Shown: in pieces, positions 25,072-29,952 of the stretch
Layout of the letters: the number at the start of each line of letters is the position of its first letter
How positions within the stretch are numbered: the first letter of the stretch is position 1
From: a virus
Virus record (IMG/VR): IMGVR_UViG_3300034403_000277
Coordinates: 1 to 29,952 of that record
DNA: 29,952 nucleotides
Reading direction: 5' to 3' (one strand)
Position numbers and translations under genes: made by a program
Notes under the pieces: model-generated
What the model was told of the DNA's origin: nothing
What the model saw: the letters and a program-made list of their open reading frames with translations, nothing else
Database searches by the model: none

Positions 25072-25904
25072 TAATGTTCATGCCTATTCTTTCCATCAAA
25101 ATAATCATAATTGTCGAATGCATAGTCCCAAGTGCTATTAGCTGTAATTGTATCATATGCGACAGATGCGGACGAGTTTGCAGTCGGAGAACCGTTAGCA
25201 TATTGCCCTGGAGTCAGAACAATTTTCTTATGTGGTCCAATTTCAGTTGTGATAGGGTTGGCGGTATCTTGCGCAATCATATCAACAACACTCCGATTAA
25301 TAATACCACGATTACGAATTGGTCCCCAAAGATAACCTTTCATCGTGAAATTGAATGTATAAATTATTGCACGACGTGAAGAAAAGTCAGCTTCATAGGA
25401 ATCTTCTATAGACATATCATGCATGATAGTAGGCACGTCAAAATATTCATCAAGTTCATCAATTAGCTTGACGCTTGCTGTCCATTCTGGTCTAAAAAAT
25501 GGAATAATTTGCTCTACGACTTGAACCGCATCTTCATTATTTGCAAACATACCATACAACGACATGTTAAAGTTGTACGGAACAGGAGTATATTGGCTGG
25601 TCAACTTTTTAACATTACTATTCATCGCAGTTATTTTATGCATCTTATTTAGAGCACGAGTCTGGTCTGCTTCCATTCCAGTAAGTTCAAAGGAAAGACG
25701 TGGCAATTGAATTGCTACCCCCTTCGCATCAACAGAATCCTGCCTTAGACGTGCCAACCAATGTTCCCGTGGTCCATATGCTATAGGGACTCGAAGATTT
25801 TGATTTGTTGTGCCAACATTACGTATGACGTCAATATCATTGAACATACGACCAAACAGAATAATAAATTTACGGATTGTGCCGTTATAAAAATATGGAA
25901 CCAT
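25071..25904 (-). CDS. gp15: gp15 tail completion / sheath terminator protein
   Basis: The 277-residue protein has VPYFYNGTIRKFIILFGRMFNDI at the start, LPRLSFELTGMEAD, YTPVPYNFNMSLYGM and VEQIIPFFRPEWT, all characteristic of T4 gp15. gp15 caps the tail tube and sheath and joins the tail to the neck. It lies between gp14 and gp16 as in T4. Confidence 0.94.
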   Translation of the reverse strand: MVPYFYNGTIRKFIILFGRMFNDIDVIRNVGTTNQNLRVPIAYGPREHWLARLRQDSVDAKGVAIQLPRLSFELTGMEADQTRALNKMHKITAMNSNVKKLTSQYTPVPYNFNMSLYGMFANNEDAVQVVEQIIPFFRPEWTASVKLIDELDEYFDVPTIMHDMSIEDSYEADFSSRRAIIYTFNFTMKGYLWGPIRNRGIINRSVVDMIAQDTANPITTEIGPHKKIVLTPGQYANGSPTANSSASVAYDTITANSTWDYAFDNYDYFDGKNRHEH

Positions 25905-26638
25905 TATAAGTCCCCAAAAGGATTAGACTCAGACCAATCGACAAAGTTTGTTGATATGTTTGTTGTCTGTGAAGTGAAATATTCATTGGTTGCTGCGGCA
26001 TCAGTATTTTCAATTTTATAACTTTCAAGGACAATTTCTGATCCATCTTCCATAGTGAAGTTGAATCCCAATTCAGATTTAAGGTTATAGAAGTTTTTGT
26101 CGCCAGAATAATCTTCTTCAATTTTATCAATAACTTGGATTCCAGTATCAATTCTTTGATGACTGTATTCAAATAATTCACATGTTAGGTCGTAAGTTTG
26201 GATAGACCCCATCTGATAAAAAATTGATTCATGCCCAACATATTTAATTTCAAATATTTTTTTATTTAAAGGGAAATATATTATATCACCTTCTTCTGGT
26301 TCGCCAGTGCTTTTAGTAGACGCAATAACTTCTTCAGAAAATCTACGTTGGGACACAGTAAGAGTCATTTCATCTCTAATTTCTAGCCCAAATTTAGAAA
26401 GAAATTTCCCATCACCCTCAAACCCATCGACATTTTTTACATACATCTCAATAGGATAGGCATTATCAAATTTTGATAGAGTGTCTTCTCCAAACAATAA
26501 ATCTTCTTTCACTAAAGTTCTAGGAAGATAAAAGCATTCAACACCATAAATCTGGATTGATTCTGTTACAAGATCCTCAATGAGCCTTTGCTCCATTGAG
26601 TTATTGAAATTATTGAAATAGTGGTTAACTGTTGGCAT
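25904..26638 (-). CDS. gp14: gp14 neck protein
   Basis: The 244-residue protein begins with VNHYFNN, then EQRLIEDLVTESIQIYGVEC, YLPRTLV and DEMTLTVSQRRF, matching T4 gp14, part of the head completion/neck complex. It starts 4 bases after gp13 and its stop overlaps the gp15 start. Confidence 0.92.
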   Translation of the reverse strand: MPTVNHYFNNFNNSMEQRLIEDLVTESIQIYGVECFYLPRTLVKEDLLFGEDTLSKFDNAYPIEMYVKNVDGFEGDGKFLSKFGLEIRDEMTLTVSQRRFSEEVIASTKSTGEPEEGDIIYFPLNKKIFEIKYVGHESIFYQMGSIQTYDLTCELFEYSHQRIDTGIQVIDKIEEDYSGDKNFYNLKSELGFNFTMEDGSEIVLESYKIENTDAAATNEYFTSQTTNISTNFVDWSESNPFGDL

Positions 26639-26642
26639 AATA

Positions 26643-27386
26643 CTAACCCATTAAGTCATAAGTCGGAAGGCTATAGGTATTTACCATTTCCTCTTCGAGC
26701 CGTTTGATCTCTTCTTCTGCTTCTTGGTAGATTTCTTGTCCGTTGAATTGTACTCCACCAGGAAGTTGCATTCCAGTAAACTTCTTCATATTAGTCCCCC
26801 ACTGACGTTTGATGAGCTGAGTAGCATATTTGCGTAACCAACGATCACCCCAAACATCCGCATACGAAGATGCATCAACGGTTTTATAACATTCAACTAC
26901 AATATATTCACCAGCACTGACGGTAGTCTTCCAATCCATATCGATGTATAATCGATTAGTGTGGCGATTATATCTAACTAATTGTTTGCCAACAAAAAGT
27001 TCCTGCATTAAAGCGATGCGTTCCATAGACATAGTGTAATTAGCAAAAGAACCACTCGCCCAATCATCTATATCAGTCATTGCCATCTGATACTTGACAT
27101 TGAATAAGCTGCTTGAAGATATACTAGACCCGAAGGGCATAATACCAACGACCCCATTGATCGTTTCAGGGAGAGTAGTGTATCCATTAGCAATATCGGT
27201 AGATTCAACTAATATTTTATAATAATCATGTTCCATGCCATCATAATGAAAGTCTCTATAGTATTCTAGTGCGTCATCGATTCGATCATCAACTTGATCT
27301 TCGTCTACATTGATCTCGATAACTGGTGCACCAAGTTCCCGAAGACAATATTTTTTAAATTCTATGCGAGTTTTAGGAGTTGCCAT
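26643..27386 (-). CDS. gp13: gp13 neck protein
   Basis: The 247-residue protein has KTRIEFKKYCLRELGAPVIE, then DRIDDALEYYRDFHYDG, VGKQLVRYNRHTNRLYIDMDW, and WGTNMKKFTG with NGQEIYQEAEEEIKRLEEEM near the end. This is the T4 gp13 head completion/neck pattern. It opens the neck-terminase-tail gene run. Confidence 0.94.
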   Translation of the reverse strand: MATPKTRIEFKKYCLRELGAPVIEINVDEDQVDDRIDDALEYYRDFHYDGMEHDYYKILVESTDIANGYTTLPETINGVVGIMPFGSSISSSSLFNVKYQMAMTDIDDWASGSFANYTMSMERIALMQELFVGKQLVRYNRHTNRLYIDMDWKTTVSAGEYIVVECYKTVDASSYADVWGDRWLRKYATQLIKRQWGTNMKKFTGMQLPGGVQFNGQEIYQEAEEEIKRLEEEMVNTYSLPTYDLMG

Positions 27387-27420
27387 AATAGTCCCAGCGG
27401 TTTTTAATTTCTATTGAAAC

Positions 27421-27428
27421 TATTTAGT
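27421..27428 (-). promoter_or_regulatory. Weak late-promoter variant before gp13
   Basis: ACTAAATA on the minus strand in the only gap upstream of gp13, 34 bases before its ATG. It keeps the TAAATA core. Confidence 0.35.
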
Positions 27429-27430
27429 TT

Positions 27431-27892
27431 CTATGATTTGCCCAGATAAAATGATCCGGCTGCTAAAATACTAATCTTCAGCCATTCGAAATGAACCACT
27501 GCATTGTCAAATCTTAAGTATTCTGTTATAGTCTTAGACGTATCAAATGCCCCAAAGAAGTAAGAGCCACCAACTTGAGTTTGGACAGGAACTACAACAT
27601 CAAGACCTGCAAGTCCGGCAAGCATTGCCCAAGCACCCATTGCAACCATAGACAAAACGAATATCCGTCTCGTCAGTTTTGCGAAGGGATCGTTTGAATT
27701 TCTATTTGCTGCTGCGTCTGCCGATTTGGATGCTGATTCTCGGTCCGCCACCCGATGCTCGTGTTCTTGTTGATTTTTCTTCATCAACAATTCCATTTGC
27801 GCTGCTTTGTTTTTCTGAGCCTGATCCATGAATTTGAACAGACCGCCCATTGCTGCGCCCCCTGCCATTGTTATCAACTCTACTGGTATCAT
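27431..27892 (-). CDS. Membrane protein, candidate holin or lysis-associated protein
   Basis: The 153-residue protein has a charged coiled-coil segment at about 24-58 (KNKAAQMELLMKKNQQEHEHR). A hydrophobic stretch follows at about 76-97 (IFVLSMVAMGAWAMLAGLAG), and a second hydrophobic C-terminal stretch (WLKISILAAGSFYLG) at about 136-150. I do not recognise a family. Its position next to a spanin-like lipoprotein suggests a lysis role, but this is inferred. Its start is inside the A7 tract of the upstream gene, with which it overlaps by up to 191 bases in a different frame. Confidence 0.7.
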   Translation of the reverse strand: MIPVELITMAGGAAMGGLFKFMDQAQKNKAAQMELLMKKNQQEHEHRVADRESASKSADAAANRNSNDPFAKLTRRIFVLSMVAMGAWAMLAGLAGLDVVVPVQTQVGGSYFFGAFDTSKTITEYLRFDNAVVHFEWLKISILAAGSFYLGKS

Positions 27893-28280
27893 TTTTTTCG
27901 CCCCTTTTCTTTATAAATCTAAATTGCCTAACGCTATTTATAAAGAATATTGTTCCGGATAAGACCCAAACAACAATTAACCAAAGTGGTATGGCTGTAA
28001 ATCCTTTTATGAGATCAAATTTTGGTTCTAAAAGTGGATCAACAACAGAAACGTTATTGACTATAGAAGAGTGTTCAGGACTAGATGATTCGACCACCAC
28101 CTTGCCATCTTTTTTAGTGATGGCAGTTTCAATGGTGGTCGGAATCTTATCTACTTTTAATTTAGAGTGCGTTGCTTCAACCAATTCAATCGCAAGTGGA
28201 ATAACACTCTCGCAACTATTAAGTGAAAGGCAACATAATATTATTACAATTAATTTAACATTTCTGTACTTACATAACAC
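27702..28280 (-). CDS. Lipoprotein with C-terminal membrane segment: candidate unimolecular spanin
   Basis: Started at GTG 28280, with AGGTGA upstream; TTG at 28283 is the alternative and no in-frame ATG exists nearby. The N-terminus (KYRNVK then LIVIILCCLSLNSC) is a lipoprotein signal with a lipobox ending at about Cys23. About 70 polar residues follow, then a transmembrane helix (AIPLWLIVVWVLSGTIFFI) near 97-115 and basic residues. This outer-membrane anchor plus inner-membrane helix is the layout of u-spanins such as T1 gp11. The last 62 residues are serine/arginine/glycine-rich and overlap the next gene out of frame. They begin at an A7 tract (27892-27898) where one added A, or a -1 slip, would end the protein at about 130 residues. 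The natural end is therefore uncertain. Confidence 0.65.
   Translation of the reverse strand: MLCKYRNVKLIVIILCCLSLNSCESVIPLAIELVEATHSKLKVDKIPTTIETAITKKDGKVVVESSSPEHSSIVNNVSVVDPLLEPKFDLIKGFTAIPLWLIVVWVLSGTIFFINSVRQFRFIKKRGEKNDTSRVDNNGRGRSNGRSVQIHGSGSEKQSSANGIVDEEKSTRTRASGGGPRISIQIGRRSSK
27935..27942 (-). promoter_or_regulatory. T4-type late promoter of the membrane protein gene
   Basis: TATAAATA on the minus strand, 42 bases before the ATG at 27892, inside the spanin-like gene. Confidence 0.65.
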
Positions 28281-28284
28281 CAAA

Positions 28285-28359
28285 TCACCTGTTGCTTATA
28301 TAAAGAGTCACTTCAAATCCAAATCGTAAATCATTATATTCTGGTTTTTTCCATTTCAT
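28285..28359 (-). CDS. pqqA: PqqA-like 24-residue peptide (PQQ precursor)
   Basis: A complete 24-codon gene lies between 28359 and the TGA at 28285, with the strong Shine-Dalgarno GGAGG 7 bases before the ATG. The peptide MKWKKPEYNDLRFGFEVTLY plus ISNR has every PqqA landmark: the W-x-K-P start, DLR-x-G-x-EVT-x-Y in the middle and a basic C-terminus. Glu16 and Tyr20 have the E-x-x-x-Y spacing of the two residues that the PqqE radical-SAM enzyme links to make pyrroloquinoline quinone. The C-terminal half is nearly the same as my recollection of Klebsiella PqqA. It lies 4 bases before the spanin-like gene and 15 bases after the 71-residue gene. No pqqB, C, D or E is visible in the window. Confidence 0.82.
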   Translation of the reverse strand: MKWKKPEYNDLRFGFEVTLYISNR

Positions 28360-28374
28360 ATAATTTCCTCCATA

Positions 28375-28590
28375 TTAATCTAACACGTCAAAATCGTAAG
28401 CAAACCCACCATAATTATTTTCCCTAACATATATTGGAATATATCCATTTAGATTTGTTTTTATTATTGGGTTCGCTGAAAGTTTATCTCTACAATAATC
28501 ATCATATTGCAGCATATCAGGTGTTACATGGAAATGTAACATTATATGTTTTCTTACCATATTGTGAGTCAAAATATCATTTTTGTTCAC
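28375..28590 (-). CDS. Small unknown protein upstream of the PqqA-like gene
   Basis: The protein has 71 residues from GTG 28590, with AAGGAG 9 bases upstream; the nearby ATG is out of frame. It is mixed and mildly polar, with HNMVRKHIMLHFHVTPDML and a tyrosine-rich C-terminus (YIPIYVRENNYGGFAYDF). No signal peptide, membrane helix or known motif is visible. It is the gene just before pqqA, but I do not recognise it as any PQQ maturation protein (it lacks the length and motifs of PqqD). Confidence 0.6.
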   Translation of the reverse strand: MNKNDILTHNMVRKHIMLHFHVTPDMLQYDDYCRDKLSANPIIKTNLNGYIPIYVRENNYGGFAYDFDVLD

Positions 28591-28620
28591 AAACAGAAAC
28601 TCCTTTCTCAGAAAGAAAAT

Positions 28621-28788
28621 TTATCTTTGGTGTTTTATTTTAGTTAATCCAATCAATTTAAAAACTTTTTGGCAATGAGGGCAAACAGCACAGTCCTTTG
28701 AATATAATTTAACAAATGACCCCACTCGTCCTTGTCCGCAAGGGCACTTGAATTGGTTGATTTCAATTTCAGAAACCACTTCATCCAT
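28621..28788 (-). CDS. Small zinc-ribbon protein
   Basis: This 55-residue protein starts at the ATG at 28788, directly after the TAA of the upstream gene (TAAATG). Cysteines 15 and 17 (FKCPCGQG) and 33, 36, 39 (CAVCPHC) form a probable zinc ribbon. The tail is basic (KIKHQR). It may bind nucleic acid or protein; the family is unknown. It is translationally coupled to the upstream gene. Confidence 0.7.
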   Translation of the reverse strand: MDEVVSEIEINQFKCPCGQGRVGSFVKLYSKDCAVCPHCQKVFKLIGLTKIKHQR

Positions 28789-29079
28789 TTAAATTATATT
28801 GCCTTTCATATCATTATATAATGCCATATATGAATTGTATCGCAATCTTTCTTCAAACATTTTAATACATTTATCCCTCCACTGGATTAGCGTTCCTTGA
28901 GGGAGACTGTGTTGGGTGTGAAAAGCATCTGTTCCAGGATATATTGCAAGAGGCATATAAATTGGCGATTTTAGATCAAAGAATCCATAGTGATTTTTAG
29001 ACTTCTGGAGAATGGGATTTGGTATTAGTCCAGGTTCGATCAGTTCGATTTTCCATAAATCACTTTCCCATAATGTCAT
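28789..29079 (-). CDS. Small unknown protein
   Basis: The protein has 96 residues, with many tryptophan, proline and tyrosine residues and no evident signal peptide or membrane helix. A helical C-terminal part (WRDKCIKMFEERLRYNSYMALYNDM) follows a proline-rich first half. The ATG overlaps the preceding stop by ATGA, and the stop abuts the zinc-ribbon start, so it is part of a coupled small-gene string. No family recognised. Confidence 0.65.
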   Translation of the reverse strand: MTLWESDLWKIELIEPGLIPNPILQKSKNHYGFFDLKSPIYMPLAIYPGTDAFHTQHSLPQGTLIQWRDKCIKMFEERLRYNSYMALYNDMKGNII

Positions 29080-29372
29080 TTAAATCCACCATCCAAGAAA
29101 AATGAATCATATCCATCCACTTCTTTCACTTTCTTTGGATATTCTAGGCAAACCACCTTTGCATCAGCATCATTTATTTCGCCACTAATTTGAGTACAGA
29201 ATTGCAATGTATATGTTTTATTATTATACACCCAACCTGAATTGCCTAACGGAGATTTGGCGGTTGCGTCTTGTCCAGCATGTACACTAACAGGTTGAAG
29301 TAACAACCATACAGCACACATGATCCATGCAACCGCCAATACCCATTCTGATATTTCACGATTATTTCTCAT
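29076..29372 (-). CDS. Small secreted or periplasmic protein with signal peptide
   Basis: The protein has 98 residues from the ATG at 29372; a TTG at 29384 would add four residues. The N-terminus has a basic start (MRNNR), a hydrophobic segment (WVLAVAWIMCAVWLLL, about 10-25) and a probable cleavage site VHA-GQ near 33-35. The mature part has two cysteines (FCTQ and VCLEY) that could form a disulfide. A periplasmic role is likely; the function is unknown. No strong RBS is visible before the ATG. Confidence 0.65.
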   Translation of the reverse strand: MRNNREISEWVLAVAWIMCAVWLLLQPVSVHAGQDATAKSPLGNSGWVYNNKTYTLQFCTQISGEINDADAKVVCLEYPKKVKEVDGYDSFFLDGGFK

Positions 29373-29388
29373 TATAAAATTCAACTTG

Positions 29389-29613
29389 CTAGTCTTTTTC
29401 TGGCAATGGCTCTGGTAGCAAACTATCCTTTAAAGCAGTCATGAAGGCATTTCTACCGAATAACAGTTGATCTAAATTAAATTTACTGTTACCAATTTTT
29501 CTATCAAGGTCAGAAACATGATTAATCATTTGTTGCTGCTCCTCACTCATGTCTTCTAAGATATATTCATTATCATCAATCGTGATTGGCGTTTCTTTTT
29601 TTGTTTCGCTCAT
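29389..29613 (-). CDS. Small acidic coiled-coil phage protein, unknown
   Basis: The protein has 74 residues: a short N-terminal ITIDDNEYILEDMSEEQQQM segment followed by a heptad-like helix (HVSDLDRKIGNSKFNLDQLL) and a proline-rich end. Similar small proteins (idgxeY-type start, then a helix) are common in marine T4-like phages with no known role. GGAG lies 8 bases before the ATG. It is the first gene after the promoter at 29760-29788. Confidence 0.75.
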   Translation of the reverse strand: MSETKKETPITIDDNEYILEDMSEEQQQMINHVSDLDRKIGNSKFNLDQLLFGRNAFMTALKDSLLPEPLPEKD

Positions 29614-29759
29614 CGTCTTTTCTCCATTTTAGGGTAAAGTTTAAAGGTTCGCAGTAATTGCGATATTACAGAATCCATTGCTGCACTATATTAGCTAGCA
29701 ATTTCTTTTGCATTTGGTATACCTACTCTAACGGTAGGAATTAATATTACTTAGTATAT
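29614..29759 (-). promoter_or_regulatory. Long 5' leader (about 140 bases) of the small-gene operon
   Basis: From the promoter at 29760-29788 to the ATG at 29613 the leader has a small inverted repeat (CCTAC/GTAGG, about 29729-29745) and GTAAT/ATTAC near 29654-29669. A 22-codon ORF (29610-29678) ends in an ATGA overlap with the next gene but lacks a clear Shine-Dalgarno sequence. No known riboswitch or terminator is seen. Confidence 0.3.
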
Positions 29760-29788
29760 AGTATAACTAATATCAAGTTAAAAGTAAA
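29760..29788 (-). promoter_or_regulatory. Sigma70-like promoter of the small accessory-gene operon
   Basis: TTTACT (29783-29788), 17 bases, TATACT (29760-29765) on the minus strand, right after the partial gene at the window end. AT-rich DNA lies upstream of the -35. Confidence 0.7.
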
Positions 29789-29796
29789 GTTATTTT

Positions 29797-29952
29797 TTAA
29801 TTTTCTTGATCCAAATTTGGCCAACCTAGGTTGAACGGATCTTCCTGATTTGATATATCACGTAATGCTTGTATATATGTATCTAGTTCAGTAATATCAT
29901 CTGTTGGTGTTAAATCTAACCGAACTTCGCTGTTATACCTATGAACTCTCCA
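29797..29952 (-). CDS. C-terminal fragment of a tail-fibre assembly chaperone-like protein
   Basis: Only the last 51 residues are in the window (open at 29952, TAA at 29797-29799). LDTYIQALRDIS...DPFNLGWPNL resembles the end of phage tail assembly chaperones (Y-x-Q-ALRDi ... WP), which help fold or attach tail fibres. The N-terminal part is outside the window, so the assignment is tentative. Confidence 0.5.
   Translation of the reverse strand, partial: WRVHRYNSEVRLDLTPTDDITELDTYIQALRDISNQEDPFNLGWPNLDQEN

Noticed and set aside
29610-29678. 22-codon leader ORF ending in ATGA at the 29613 gene start
   Set aside because: It has a coupled junction but no clear Shine-Dalgarno sequence and no recognisable product; kept only as a note in the leader entry.
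1-29952. tRNA genes, CRISPR arrays, insertion sequences, integrase or attachment sites
   Set aside because: I looked for cloverleaf-like sequences, regular spaced repeats and transposase or integrase motifs and saw none. Consistent with a lytic T4-like genome segment.

Overview
This window reads as one contiguous piece of an AT-rich, T4-like (myovirus) bacteriophage genome. Every gene I can support is on the minus strand, so transcription runs from position 29952 down to 1. Diagnostic T4 core genes are recognisable by sequence and order: neck (gp13, gp14), tail completion (gp15), terminase (gp16, gp17), sheath and tube (gp18, gp19), portal (gp20), prohead protease, scaffold and major capsid (gp21, gp22, gp23), then uvsY, uvsW, the late sigma factor gp55 and the gp46/gp47 nuclease. 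CobS, an A-type Fe-S carrier, a peptide deformylase and 2OG-Fe(II) oxygenases are accessory genes typical of marine T4-like phages. The host cannot be named from the sequence; a low-GC aquatic proteobacterium is a reasonable guess.

Layout in transcription order. (1) 29952-27400: a partial tail-chaperone-like C-terminus, then a run of small accessory genes (coiled-coil protein, secreted protein, unknown, zinc ribbon, unknown), a 24-residue PqqA-like peptide, a spanin-like lipoprotein and a membrane protein. (2) 27386-14144: the structural and packaging block. Eight candidate T4-type late promoters (core TAAATA) lie upstream of its genes, seven of them in gaps between genes. A UUCG-loop terminator follows gp23. 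(3) 14100-6984: recombination, repair and late sigma genes, with an A-type Fe-S protein and a 2OG oxygenase inserted between gp47 and gp46, then a deformylase homologue with a degenerate active site. (4) 6950-2825: a probable TET/JBP-type dioxygenase, followed by a tightly coupled four-gene set: sugar nucleotidyltransferase-HAD fusion, cupin, short GDPD-like protein and a GT-A-like glycosyltransferase. (5) 2742-1: a VWA protein with an HEXXH motif and a CobS/MoxR-type AAA+ ATPase, each behind nearly the same leader.

Regulation is readable. Accessory and replication/recombination units start from sigma70-like promoters TT(T/G)AC(T/A)-N17-TAtaaT; eight sites share exactly the same 29-bp geometry. 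Structural genes instead use the late motif, in keeping with the encoded gp55.

The most interesting points are the phage PqqA-like peptide, the candidate DNA hypermodification or glycosylation cluster (dioxygenase, glycosyltransferase and sugar activation), the deformylase lacking its HEXXH histidine and glutamate, and an out-of-frame ORF in uvsW that has its own promoter-like and Shine-Dalgarno sequences.
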